Assembly (NCBI GenBank): GCA_030038195.1
Contig: JASHPJ010000124.1
Span: forward strand, 81,451-145,450
Source: Acidobacteriaceae bacterium
Lineage (GTDB): Bacteria; Acidobacteriota; Terriglobia; Terriglobales; Acidobacteriaceae
Length of the DNA stretch: 64,000 nt
Direction: 5' to 3'
Position 1 is the first letter of the stretch, and each line of letters begins with the position of its first letter. The notes beneath the pieces were generated by a model. That model did not search any database. It saw nothing but the letters and a program-made list of their open reading frames with translations, and was not told the DNA's origin. Of the stretch, positions 8,282 to 16,659 are shown piece after piece. The position numbers and the translations under genes were made by a program.

Positions 8282-8647
8282 GTGATTGCTTTCTGCACAC
8301 GTTGCTGGCGTGAGATTGACTCGGAGATCGCACAGTGCCCGCGCTGTGGGGCTGATCAGAGTCATGACCTGCGATCGTACGAAGAAAAGATTGTTGCTGC
8401 GCTCGCACACCCGCTGCCGGAGGCGAGGGCGCGCATCTGTTGGCTCATTGGGGAGACGCACATTCGCGCGGCGACTCCGAACCTGATAGAGATCGTGGAA
8501 AACGATCCGGATATTTTTGTCCAGAGGGCAGCCATAGAGGCATTAGGGGCATTACAGGATCCGCGCTCGGATGCAATATTATGTGCGATCAGTAGAAGCG
8601 ACAATCGTTTCCTGGCCAATGCCGCCCGAGAAAGCCTCAGAAAATAG
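8282..8647 (+). CDS. Zinc-ribbon plus HEAT-repeat small protein
   Basis: 121 aa. The N-terminus has CTRCWRE and CPRCGAD, two CxxC knuckles 13 residues apart that form a zinc ribbon. The rest is two to three HEAT-like helical repeats of the PBS-lyase type, containing EARARICWLIGE and VQRAAIEALGAL. The start is GTG at 8282 with GGAGAAGG at 8266-8273. Such repeats normally mediate protein-protein contacts. It ends the first fluoride operon, so an adaptor for the neighbouring GTPase is a reasonable guess only. Confidence 0.8.
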   Translation: MIAFCTRCWREIDSEIAQCPRCGADQSHDLRSYEEKIVAALAHPLPEARARICWLIGETHIRAATPNLIEIVENDPDIFVQRAAIEALGALQDPRSDAILCAISRSDNRFLANAARESLRK

Positions 8648-8663
8648 GCGTCAACATTGGCTA

Positions 8664-8698
8664 TTTATCTTACCGGAAATTAGGTGCTCGGTAGGATA
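8664..8698 (+). terminator. Stem-loop after the first fluoride operon
   Basis: TTATCTTACCG (8664-8674) pairs with CGGTAGGATAA (8688-8698) over 11 bp including one G-T wobble. It lies 17 nt after the last stop codon, in the right place for an operon end, but there is no T-run behind it, so it may be a 3' stabilising structure rather than an intrinsic terminator. The rest of 8699-8829 shows only a poor promoter-like TAAACT at 8818. Confidence 0.45.
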
Positions 8699-8829
8699 AG
8701 TGCGCTATTCCTTCGGAAAACTCAGCCACTTATTAAGTACTCGGCTATCCTATGCTTGCAAACGATATACATTCGTCTGGGCAGGTGATCAAACATTCTT
8801 GCGATCGATTACCGTGATAAACTAAGTGT

Positions 8830-8900
8830 GGCGAAGGAATCCGCCTTCGAGCGCCACCTGAGAGCAGGTGACTGATGATTCCTACCGATCTGGTAGGAGT
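8830..8900 (+). promoter_or_regulatory. Fluoride riboswitch 3 (crcB motif), upstream of the MutS-like pair
   Basis: P1 is GGCG (8830-8833) with CGCC (8842-8845). The loop contains GGAAT (8836-8840), which pairs with ATTCC (8878-8882). This is the same pseudoknot as in the other two aptamers with a compensatory base change, good evidence for the structure. P3 is a perfect CACCTG (8855-8860) with CAGGTG (8865-8870) closed by AGAG, followed by CTGATGA. The platform is an alternative hairpin of ATTCCTACC (8878-8886) with GGTAGGAGT (8892-8900). That second strand holds AGGAG (8895-8899), 5 nt before an ATG at 8905, so the design again points to translational control. Confidence 0.9.
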
Positions 8901-8904
8901 CTGT

Positions 8905-8997
8905 ATGCCCCTACCAAAGTTTTACTTGAAGCACATCCCTCTGGAGGCGAGTACGCTTACCTGGACAGAGGCGCCCGGTATGAGTGGTCACATTTGA
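8905..8997 (+). CDS. 30-codon leader ORF under fluoride riboswitch 3
   Basis: ATG at 8905 is 5 nt after AGGAG (8895-8899), which the riboswitch can sequester. The peptide begins MPLPKFYLKH and ends MSGHI, with TGA at 8995-8997. The next ATG, of the MutS-like gene, is at 9001 and in the same frame, so ribosomes could re-initiate after the TGA. No family recognised. It is either a real leader peptide that couples the switch to mutS, or the old 5' end of that gene cut off by a stop codon. Confidence 0.55.
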   Translation: MPLPKFYLKHIPLEASTLTWTEAPGMSGHI

Positions 8998-9000
8998 CGC

Positions 9001-10581
9001 ATGGTTAGCCGGTCTATGATGAACGGCTACTCAAGGCAAATTGCTATGACTTTTCACAGCATATTATTCGAAGGTGCAGATCAAGAATTCTCTGCAGAGT
9101 GCGCTACAGAGCCAGCATTCTTCAACGACCTGAACCTCGATCAATTTGTGAACAGAGTGACAACCGGGTGGGAGGAGTACAACCTTGCTCCCTTCTATTA
9201 CACGAGGCTAGGAGACTTACAGACCATTATCTTCCGCCAGCAAATCGTGCGGGACCTCGAGCCCCCAACTCTCTTCCAGGCAATCAAGTCTTTTTCCGCG
9301 CAGATGCAAGCCATGCGGCGGCGTATTGACCAGGCGAAACAATTTTTTTATGAACGTGCCAGCCAGAGAGGGTTTCTCGGCGCTGTCGAAATCTATTGCG
9401 CGGCTGTCGAGCGGCTGACCCTGGATATCTGCTCGCACGAACCGAAGTCCCAGGGCCTGATTCTGCTGCAGGATTATCTGGCTCATTATGTCTCTTCTGC
9501 TGGTTTCCGTGCACTTGTAACAGAAACGGAGGCTCTCAAGGCTGACCTGGCCACGATCAAATATTGCCTGCTGATCAAGGGAGATACGATAACGGTCCGC
9601 AATCCCGAGGATGAGGATGATTACAGCGTGTCGGTCGAGGAGACCTTCAAAAAATTCAGACGCAACGCGGACCAAAGGTTTCGAATCGAGGTGCGCCAAA
9701 TAGAGGGCGTCAATCACATTCAAGCCCAGGTACTCGATGGATTAGCAACGTTACATCCCGATACTTTCGAAACGCTGAAGACCTTTTGTACGATTCATGC
9801 CAACTATCTGGATCCTGTAATTGCGCGGTTTGACAGAGAAGTGCAGTTTTATATGGCCTATCTGACCTTTATGAACAAGCTGCGCATATTCGGTCTCAAT
9901 TTTTGCCTGCCGGAACTTTCACAAACCGCGAAAGCAGTAGAGGGGCATAACGTCTATGATCTTGTTTTAGCCGCAAAACTCGTCGATGACAAGGCAACAG
10001 CAGTCTGTAACGATTTCACTCTTTCTGGCGCAGAGAGGATCTTCGTCGTAACCGGTCCTAATCATGGCGGCAAAACTACGTTTGCCAGAATGTTCGGACA
10101 AATGCACTATCTAGCCAGTCTCGGCTTGCCGGTCCCAGGCACAGAGGCTCGTCTCTTTCTATTTGATCGCTTGTTTACTCACTTCGAACGGCACGAAAAT
10201 GTTGCCAATCTTCGCGGCAAGCTACAAGACGACCTGGTTCGAATCCGCAGCATCCTGGATAAGTCGACTCCAAACAGCGTGATCATCATGAACGAAATCT
10301 TCGCGTCTACAACTCTTCAGGATGCCACCTTTCTCAGTCGGCAGATTATTACCCATCTTTCCTCGCTTGACCTCCTTTGCGTGTGCGTCACATTTTTAGA
10401 TGAATTAGCTTCATTGAATGAAAAGACCGTCAGTATCGTGAGCACGGTTGACCCGGATAACCCGGCGATTCGAACCTTCAAACTGGAGCGGCGGCCTGCC
10501 GACGGGCTTGCGTATGCATTGGCTATCGCGCAGAAGCATCGCGTCACCTACGGATTCTTAAAGGAGCGCATTCCCGAATGA
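9001..10581 (+). CDS. MutS-family ATPase A, fluoride-riboswitch associated
   Basis: 526 aa. The C-terminal part is the MutS ATPase domain with Walker A GPNHGGKTT (about 351-359), a Walker B-like VIIMNEIF (about 426-433) and FASTT. The N-terminal 300 residues are helical, like the MutS core/lever domains; there is no mismatch-reading domain with an FxE motif, so it is not a standard mismatch-repair MutS. MutS-like genes are known members of crcB riboswitch regulons, but their function there is unknown. The start is uncertain: ATG 9001 sits 3 nt after the leader ORF stop (possible coupling), while ATG 9046 has AAGG upstream. Overlaps the next gene by ATGA, so the pair is likely made together and may form a heterodimer. 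Confidence 0.88.
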   Translation: MVSRSMMNGYSRQIAMTFHSILFEGADQEFSAECATEPAFFNDLNLDQFVNRVTTGWEEYNLAPFYYTRLGDLQTIIFRQQIVRDLEPPTLFQAIKSFSAQMQAMRRRIDQAKQFFYERASQRGFLGAVEIYCAAVERLTLDICSHEPKSQGLILLQDYLAHYVSSAGFRALVTETEALKADLATIKYCLLIKGDTITVRNPEDEDDYSVSVEETFKKFRRNADQRFRIEVRQIEGVNHIQAQVLDGLATLHPDTFETLKTFCTIHANYLDPVIARFDREVQFYMAYLTFMNKLRIFGLNFCLPELSQTAKAVEGHNVYDLVLAAKLVDDKATAVCNDFTLSGAERIFVVTGPNHGGKTTFARMFGQMHYLASLGLPVPGTEARLFLFDRLFTHFERHENVANLRGKLQDDLVRIRSILDKSTPNSVIIMNEIFASTTLQDATFLSRQIITHLSSLDLLCVCVTFLDELASLNEKTVSIVSTVDPDNPAIRTFKLERRPADGLAYALAIAQKHRVTYGFLKERIPE

Positions 10582-12152
10582 AGGCGTTACTCATGCATCG
10601 CGACCAGGACTTCAACGTCCAGCAGAAACGGCCGTGGAATGAAGCCATTCTCACACAGGATCTGGAGTTGAATCCTCTCTTCAGCGCTATGGCGGCCGGT
10701 GACCAATTCCTTTTCGAGGTCGCAAGAGCAGCCCTGTTCTCCGGACTCCAAAACAATCTGGAGACCATATTGTATCGGCAGGAGGTGCTTAAGGATTGCC
10801 TAGCAAGACCGGAATGGATAAAGAAGCTCTACGATCTCACGGTGGATGCCACGGACCGCACAAAGCGGATGTGGTGGGACTTATCCAGCCATTATCCCGA
10901 TTCTGTTCTCTTTGGCGCAGTCTCGCTGCTCGATTCGCTTCTGGAAGCGCTCAGGACGCTGAGGGGCATCGCGGAAGAAGCTGGCGGCCAGTTTTTCTCG
11001 GCGGGGTTTACGACTCTTTTCTCTACACTCCGCAGTGAGCTTGATAACGAGTATTTGGCAACGATTGAACAGTATTTAACAGATCTAAAATTTCGAAATG
11101 GAACTTTATTGCGTGCAACTCTGGGCGAAGACAACGAAGGCACAAATTATATGTTGGTCAAGCCGCCCAAAAGAGAACCAAGCTGGTTCAAGCGCATGCT
11201 CTCCAAAGCACCTCCAGGCTACACCTTCCATCTGGATCCGCGCGATGAGGCAGGTGCAAGGATTGTATCGGGAATAAGACAGCGCGGGATCAGTCGGGCT
11301 GCAATCACTTTGGCCCAGTGCGCTGATCATGTTTTAAGCTTCTTCAAAACATTGAAGGCTGAGCTGGCCTTCTACAAGGGATGTATGAATCTTCACGACA
11401 GATTGACAGCTAAAGGCGAGCCGGTGTGCTTCCCTGTTCCGGCTCCGCTTGTTGAGCGTAAGCATCGGTTCAAGGGGCTGTATGATGTGTGCCTTTCGCT
11501 CCACCTTGATCGTAAGCTGGTGGGCAATGAGGCGGATATGAACGGTAAAAGTTTGACCATTGTTACTGGCGCCAACCAGGGCGGCAAATCCAGCTTTCTA
11601 CGCTCAATTGGCTTGGCGCAGCTCATGATGCAAGCGGGCATGTTCGTTGGCGCTGAATGTTTCGAGGCTGAACTCTGCCCCGCTCTTTTTACTCATTACA
11701 TACGCGAAGAGGATGAGACTCTGAAGGGTGGAAAGCTGGACGAAGAACTTGCAAGAATGAGCGAAATTGCCGACTATATTGTGCCAGACTCGCTCCTGCT
11801 CCTCAACGAGTCCTTTGCCGCGACAAATGAGCGGGAGGGATCAGAGATAGCGAGTCAAGTAATCCGCGCACTTCTCGAAAAAAGAGTCAAGATATTCTTT
11901 GTCACACACCTATACTCGTTTGCAGCCGGCATCTTTGAACAAAAAACTGAAGAAGCATTCTTTCTGCGGGCCGAGAGGCTTTCCGACGGGACACGAACGT
12001 TCAGGCTGCTTGCACAGGGGCCACTTGAAACCAGCTACGGGGAAGACTTGTACCGGGAGATTTTTGCTGGAAGCCCAAACCGTGAAGCCACATCCTCGCG
12101 TGAAGCTGGCGTCACAAGCCGGGCAGAAGCGACTGCTTCTACGCCTACATAA
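10578..12152 (+). CDS. MutS-family ATPase B
   Basis: 524 aa; the start overlaps the stop of the upstream MutS-like gene (ATGA, 10578-10581). Walker A is GANQGGKSS (about 331-339), followed by the typical FLRSIGLAQLMMQAGMFV region, and Walker B-like LLLLNESFAATNEREGSE (about 406-423) with the helix and histidine region FVTHLYSF after it. Again the mismatch-binding domain is missing. Organisation and shared helical N-terminal parts suggest it arose with the upstream gene by duplication and that the two work as a pair. A strong terminator follows at 12255. The role in fluoride tolerance is unknown; the context alone links them. Confidence 0.88.
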   Translation: MKALLMHRDQDFNVQQKRPWNEAILTQDLELNPLFSAMAAGDQFLFEVARAALFSGLQNNLETILYRQEVLKDCLARPEWIKKLYDLTVDATDRTKRMWWDLSSHYPDSVLFGAVSLLDSLLEALRTLRGIAEEAGGQFFSAGFTTLFSTLRSELDNEYLATIEQYLTDLKFRNGTLLRATLGEDNEGTNYMLVKPPKREPSWFKRMLSKAPPGYTFHLDPRDEAGARIVSGIRQRGISRAAITLAQCADHVLSFFKTLKAELAFYKGCMNLHDRLTAKGEPVCFPVPAPLVERKHRFKGLYDVCLSLHLDRKLVGNEADMNGKSLTIVTGANQGGKSSFLRSIGLAQLMMQAGMFVGAECFEAELCPALFTHYIREEDETLKGGKLDEELARMSEIADYIVPDSLLLLNESFAATNEREGSEIASQVIRALLEKRVKIFFVTHLYSFAAGIFEQKTEEAFFLRAERLSDGTRTFRLLAQGPLETSYGEDLYREIFAGSPNREATSSREAGVTSRAEATASTPT

Positions 12153-12254
12153 ACGGGAGCAACTTGCTCTCAAAGAAGGCTATCGCACGCCGACGCACCG
12201 CGAGGGCCGCCTCTGTAAGCGGAATGCCGCTACGAGGAGAAAGTGGATGTCCAG

Positions 12255-12302
12255 AGCAGTTCCAGAGTTTGCGTGTTCTTTTGCAACTCTGGAACTGCTT
12301 TA
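12255..12302. terminator. Strong intrinsic terminator between convergent operons
   Basis: A stem of about 17 bp between 12255-12272 and 12282-12298, with one extra T in the left arm and a short loop, is followed by TTTAAAA on the plus strand. It separates the plus-strand MutS-like genes from the minus-strand receptor ending at 12340 and may act in both directions. Confidence 0.8.
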
Positions 12303-12339
12303 AAACCACCTTGCCCCTGACCTGCTTCCCTAGCGCTCT

Positions 12340-15228
12340 TCAGAACGTCAGGCGTGCGCCTAGCTGGATGCTGCGTGGATCGCCGACGGCGGTCGCCTGT
12401 CCGAAACTTACGTTCGGCGAGGCAGGGTAAGAGCCGGAGCCCCATGTTCCATTGGGAATCATGTTGTTGCGATGATTGAGCGAATTGAAGGCTTCTGCCA
12501 TGCCTTCGAGCTTAATGCGTTCCGTGATTGCAAAGGTGCGTCCCAGGCGCGCGTTGAGGCTGAAGAAGTCAAAGCCTCGGCCTGCGTTCCGCTCGATGAC
12601 GGCGCCGGGAAGCGCCTCAGTGCAGGGATTGAGACCTCCGTTGTCCGTCAGGCTGTACCCGGCGGCGCAAGGCCGTTGCGAGGTTCCCTGCTTGCTGGTT
12701 GTGCCGGTGATGATGTTGAACGGCAGCCGTGAATAGTACTGGAGAATGCCGCTCAACCGCCACCCGTGCGTCAGATGATCGGCAAAGTTGTGGACCTCAG
12801 GGGTTGGCGAGTTCACGGCCGCATTGAAGACCACGCGATTGCGCTGATCGTCGTCCGAGCAGCTGCGGTCCTGTCCGGGGAAGAAGTTGTTGATCGGAGC
12901 GCTGAAGAAGAACTCGCTGATATCGTCGATCGCCTTCGACCAGGTGTAAGAGATGCGCGCCGATCCCCACGGAACGGGTCGCTGCTCAAACGAGACTTCG
13001 AGGCCGTCGTAGTAGGAGTCAAACACCGAGCTGTACGGCTTGATGTTGCCGCGCGTGGGATCGGGGCGCGTTCCATCGGGATTGATATTCGTGTTGATCG
13101 AGCCGATCAGGTGAATGCCGCGCACATGCTGGTACGAGATTCCCAGCGTGCTCTTCGTCGAAAGCTGCTGCTCGATACCCAGGCTCGCCTGCTGCGAGTA
13201 AGGCGTACGGATGTTCGGGCTCATGAGCGAATAATTTTCAACCGCCGCTGCCGGCGGCTGAGAAGCAACGCCGGGAAACATCGGTGCTCCAGCCTGGCCG
13301 GGCGTGAAGGTGTAGCTCAGCAGAACCGCCTTATTCGGGTCTGTCGTGTTGTCCGCGGACAGCAGTGCGTTGGCGAGAGGACGCAGGGGAATACGGTCAG
13401 AGAAGATACCGTAGCTGCCGCGTACCACGGTCGTGTGGCCCTTGTAAGGCGACCAGGCAAAGCCAATCCTGGGCGAGAGATTGCTGTAAGCGGTGTTGAT
13501 GGTGCGTAGAAACTCGAGATCATAACGCAGTCCCAGATTGAGCGTAAAAGCCGGCGCGACCTTCCACTCGTCCTGCGCATAAAACCCGACGTTCGGGTTG
13601 TTCTGCCGCACGGTGGGGTTGCCGAAGTTCTGCGTATAGCCCTGCGTGTTGTAAATGCCGTTGAGGAAGTTCGCGAGAGAGGAGAACGTATAAGAGCCGC
13701 GGATTGATTGCGGATAGGTGATGGTGTCGTCGTTGTAGAGGAAATCGACGCCGGTCTTGAAGGTATGCGCTCCGCGTTGCATCACGAGGTTGTCAACAAT
13801 CTCTCCCAGGTAATTCAATCGAGCTGTCGGGGAAGAGGTGGAGCGGCCAAAGACTGCGACGCCCGAAATTGTGACAGCGGGACCGATTGGGTCATTGGGA
13901 GGAGCGTTGAGGTCGTCATAGCTAAACTGCGCGCGTGTCTCATTAAACGTATGGGCGGAGAGTGTAGCGATATTGCTGACGGCCACGGTATGGTCGGTGT
14001 CATAAACGGATGTTCCATTGCTTGCTTCGTTCAGACCGCCGACACCGCGAGCATTGACGCTGCTGAGCCTGTAAAAGCTGTAGCGCGCATTGAACTGGTC
14101 CCGGTCACTGAAGCGATGGTCCCCGCGCAGAAAGGCCGTATCGGTGTGCAGGGTGGTAGGGTAGAGCGTCGCTGACCCTGATCCGACGGGCAACAGCGGA
14201 GCCTGGTAGCCAACCGCTATCAAATGAGCGTCAATCGCAGCGGCGTTAACGGGCGTAATGGTGACAACGCCATCAGTATTCAGCCGGCCTTCTTCGAAGT
14301 TGCCAAAGTAGAAGGTACGATCTTTTTGAATCGGGCCGCCGAGGCTCGCGCCGTAAATCTCCTGAGTGAGTGGCAGCTTGCTGCCCGAAAGAGCATTGTC
14401 GGCGTTCAGGCGCTGGTTGCGCAGGAAGCCATACGCGGTCCCGTGCAAGTCGTTCGTTCCACTGCGGGTGATGATATTGAAGTATCCACCGAGCGCGCGG
14501 CCGAACTCCGCCTGCCCATCGGAAGTAACCACCTGAAACTCGCGGACAACGTCCATCCCGAAGACGTTGCCGGCGACTCCCGCGGCGTCATCGTTCGCCG
14601 AAAGGCCATCGACAATGAAGCTGTTCGAAAAGTTGCGCTGGCTGTTAACCGAATATCCCTGCCCCACGACTGCGGAGGTCTCAGCGAGGGTCTGCGTGCT
14701 GGCCGTGTTGGTTGGCGAGACGCCGGGTAGCAATAAACCCAGATCAAGGTAGTTACGCCCTTCATAAGGCAGGCTTGTTACCTCAGACTGGCTGACGGTT
14801 TCGCCGATCTGGCTCCGGTCCGTCTCGATCAGAGGCGGCTCTGCCGTTACCTGGACATTGGTGGTTGCTTGAGCGAGCGCAAGCTGAAGCGTCAGGTCAA
14901 ACGCAGCTCCAACCGTCAACTGCACCTGCTTGGCAACCTCGTGGAACCCGCTTGCTTGGGCGCGGATGCTGTAAGCCCCAACCGAGAGAAACGGGAAGCG
15001 GAATCGTCCCTGATCGTCGGTATAAGCAGTGTAGGTTTCGTTGGTGGCTGATTGCAGGGCGGATACAGTTGCCTGCGGCACAACGGCGCCGCTGGGATCG
15101 ACCACGCGGCCGGTGATCGATGCGCTGGTTAATGTCTCCTGGGCCAGAAGCGGAACAGCCGGAACCAGGAGGAGCGCGACGAGGCAAGAAGCGAGCACTC
15201 GTCGAGGACGAAATTCGATGCGAAACAT
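12340..15228 (-). CDS. Oar-like TonB-dependent receptor 1
   Basis: 962 aa outer-membrane protein. I start it at the ATG at 15228 with GGAG upstream and a clear signal peptide (basic MFRIEFRPRR, hydrophobic LVALLLVPAVPLLA, then QET). The ORF continues upstream to 15885, but that part overlaps another gene. Domains: carboxypeptidase-regulatory/CNA-B-like domain (about 38-115, GRVVDPSGAVVPQATV), plug (about 125-250, with NFSNSFIVDGLSANDD), then a 22-strand type barrel ending ARLTF. This Oar-like architecture is expanded in Acidobacteria. Substrate unknown; position beside a second receptor and a multicopper oxidase hints at metal or metal-complex uptake. Confidence 0.9.
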   Translation of the reverse strand: MFRIEFRPRRVLASCLVALLLVPAVPLLAQETLTSASITGRVVDPSGAVVPQATVSALQSATNETYTAYTDDQGRFRFPFLSVGAYSIRAQASGFHEVAKQVQLTVGAAFDLTLQLALAQATTNVQVTAEPPLIETDRSQIGETVSQSEVTSLPYEGRNYLDLGLLLPGVSPTNTASTQTLAETSAVVGQGYSVNSQRNFSNSFIVDGLSANDDAAGVAGNVFGMDVVREFQVVTSDGQAEFGRALGGYFNIITRSGTNDLHGTAYGFLRNQRLNADNALSGSKLPLTQEIYGASLGGPIQKDRTFYFGNFEEGRLNTDGVVTITPVNAAAIDAHLIAVGYQAPLLPVGSGSATLYPTTLHTDTAFLRGDHRFSDRDQFNARYSFYRLSSVNARGVGGLNEASNGTSVYDTDHTVAVSNIATLSAHTFNETRAQFSYDDLNAPPNDPIGPAVTISGVAVFGRSTSSPTARLNYLGEIVDNLVMQRGAHTFKTGVDFLYNDDTITYPQSIRGSYTFSSLANFLNGIYNTQGYTQNFGNPTVRQNNPNVGFYAQDEWKVAPAFTLNLGLRYDLEFLRTINTAYSNLSPRIGFAWSPYKGHTTVVRGSYGIFSDRIPLRPLANALLSADNTTDPNKAVLLSYTFTPGQAGAPMFPGVASQPPAAAVENYSLMSPNIRTPYSQQASLGIEQQLSTKSTLGISYQHVRGIHLIGSINTNINPDGTRPDPTRGNIKPYSSVFDSYYDGLEVSFEQRPVPWGSARISYTWSKAIDDISEFFFSAPINNFFPGQDRSCSDDDQRNRVVFNAAVNSPTPEVHNFADHLTHGWRLSGILQYYSRLPFNIITGTTSKQGTSQRPCAAGYSLTDNGGLNPCTEALPGAVIERNAGRGFDFFSLNARLGRTFAITERIKLEGMAEAFNSLNHRNNMIPNGTWGSGSYPASPNVSFGQATAVGDPRSIQLGARLTF

Positions 15229-15274
15229 AGTATCTCCAGTGCAATGGCAGCCGGATCGGCTGCGGGCCAGTCGA

Positions 15275-15712
15275 TTAGGTGGCTTGCGTCGATGAACCGG
15301 AGACAGGCGGACCCCGTAATGAATTGCGCTGGAGGAGCCAGAGCCGGCGCGCGTCCCGAAGAGCGGCAGATGCGCCTCTGAAGATGGGCGGGGGCGTTGC
15401 GAGAAGAGCAGTGGCCGGCGAATCTGAAATCTCGTGATGGAACAACGCGGGAAGAGCCGGGGTGCACGGACATTTCTCCGTGACCTGGGATACCCGGCCT
15501 TTGCCAGCTCCTTGAGAGTCTGCTGGCGCTTCGCGCATCCGCATGGAGCAGTGGTGCTTTCCATGCGCGCGGCAGCACGCCGGAAGCGAAGCTTCAGACG
15601 GAAGGCCATCTGAAGAGAAGCTCGGACAGAGCGGAGCCAGGAGAAGCAGCAGGAGGCCGAGCGCGCACGCGCGCTGGAGCCGGTTGTACCGATGCTGCCT
15701 GGATTGCGCCAC
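15275..15712 (-). CDS. Small secreted Cys/His-rich protein, paralog 1
   Basis: 145 aa from a GTG at 15712 with GAGAGG upstream. It has a long hydrophobic signal segment (ALGLLLLLLAPLCPSF), then LPACCRAHGKHHCSMRM, later KCPCTPA, and a C-terminal RGPPVSG. It is clearly related to the protein at 15948-16340: both have LPACC-x3-GKHHC-x-MRM, a CP motif about 30 residues later, and RGPP near the end. Cys, His and Met ligands at fixed spacing, secretion and the nearby multicopper oxidase suggest copper or other soft-metal binding. I do not recognise a named family. It lies 47 nt upstream of receptor 1 and is probably co-transcribed. Confidence 0.75.
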   Translation of the reverse strand: MAQSRQHRYNRLQRACALGLLLLLLAPLCPSFSSDGLPSEASLPACCRAHGKHHCSMRMREAPADSQGAGKGRVSQVTEKCPCTPALPALFHHEISDSPATALLATPPPIFRGASAALRDARRLWLLQRNSLRGPPVSGSSTQAT

Positions 15713-15947
15713 TCTCTACCTCTCTCGGTAGCTGGTTCGCCGAGCAAGTCGGCTTTGCATCCATGCCGCTGATCGAATCGAAAGCACCCGTTCGATCGCG
15801 CTTGCGCTCGACGGTCAACCCGGGGCCAATCTGCAGAGGGCTCGCGTCCATGGACGCGAACACGGTGCGGCTCCTTGCCGAGCAAAGCGCGCGCGCCATC
15901 CTGCAGGCGAGTGCCCGGTGTTTACGATCAGTTGCCGATCAGGAGGA

Positions 15948-16340
15948 TCAGGGAAGCTGTGAGGCAGGAGGGCCGCGCTTCTGGCGGGAACGATCGAAGG
16001 CAATGTGATAGAGAACCTCGGCCTGCACTGTTGCAGACGGATCATGCGACCCTGTCGCGCTGGGCAGACTGGCAGGGAGAGGAACGAATAGATGTCCCTG
16101 GGTTGTGTTCGGCAGTATGGTCCTCGGGAAGAAAGGGCACGTCTGCTTTGAAGCGAGGATGGGCTGCCCGGACCCATCAGCGTCATGCGCCGTATCCATG
16201 CGCATCATGCAGTGATGCTTGCCATTCCTCTGGCAGCAGGCGGGCAGATTCCCGTATGGGTCCGGCGAGGCGGCAAGCAGTGGCGCGCCCACGAATGAGC
16301 CAAAGACCGCGACCAATAAGATGGCTACGGCACGCTGCAT
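15948..16340 (-). CDS. Small secreted Cys/His-rich protein, paralog 2
   Basis: 130 aa from the ATG at 16340, chosen because it opens a good signal peptide (MQRAVAILLVAVFGSFVGAP); the frame is open further upstream without sense. The mature part has LPACCQRNGKHHCMMRM, then QTCPFFP, and KRGPPASQ at the end. It shares the CC-x5-HHC-x-M-R-M core with the neighbour at 15275-15712. Likely periplasmic or lipid-free exported; metal binding is inference from the ligand pattern. No strong ribosome-binding site is visible. Confidence 0.7.
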   Translation of the reverse strand: MQRAVAILLVAVFGSFVGAPLLAASPDPYGNLPACCQRNGKHHCMMRMDTAHDADGSGQPILASKQTCPFFPRTILPNTTQGHLFVPLPASLPSATGSHDPSATVQAEVLYHIAFDRSRQKRGPPASQLP

Positions 16341-16659
16341 ACAAGTTGAGCTTAACAGTAGAATCGGAAACTCCACAATCGCGAACGAGCAAGCGTAATG
16401 CCCGTTTGTGCTACAGCGTTTTCGGTTCAAGTCTTTACAGGGTTGATGTCGCCGAGTAGCTTTTTCCTCAAGAAAAAGCCATCCGCCGCGGCGGATACGA
16501 TGCCGGCTTGTCAACAGATGAACCAAAAACGCTCTAACTGCCCCGTTGCTTTCGTCACAACCATGCGGAGCATTCAGGTTGTCGATCTCCGGGTCTCCAG
16601 GGCGCTTCACCAAAGACTTCCGCGGAGGCCTGGTTCAAAATTCCTCTTCCATAGCCTTC
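16341..16659. other. Gap between paralog 2 and receptor 2
   Basis: No gene. It holds a hairpin TTTTTCCTCAAGAAAAA (about 16461-16477) that could terminate the receptor 2 transcript, and one copy of the 45-bp dispersed repeat at 16578-16626. Confidence 0.5.
16578..16626 (+). repeat. Dispersed 45-bp repeat, copy A
   Basis: Begins GTTGTCGATCTCCGG and ends GGCGCTTCACCAAAGACTT. Shares both blocks with copies at 23022, 25324 (inverted) and 26082 (inverted); the middle 8-14 bases vary. The second block in other copies contains the small palindrome GGCGCTTCGCC, here broken to GGCGCTTCACC. Confidence 0.75.

Noticed and set aside
15229..15885. N-terminal extension of receptor 1 by 219 codons
   Set aside because: It overlaps the small secreted gene at 15275-15712, and the signal peptide with ribosome site at 15228 is the natural start.
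16420..16450. Possible tRNA T-arm (GGTTCAAGTC)
   Set aside because: No acceptor stem, D-arm or anticodon arm can be drawn around it.
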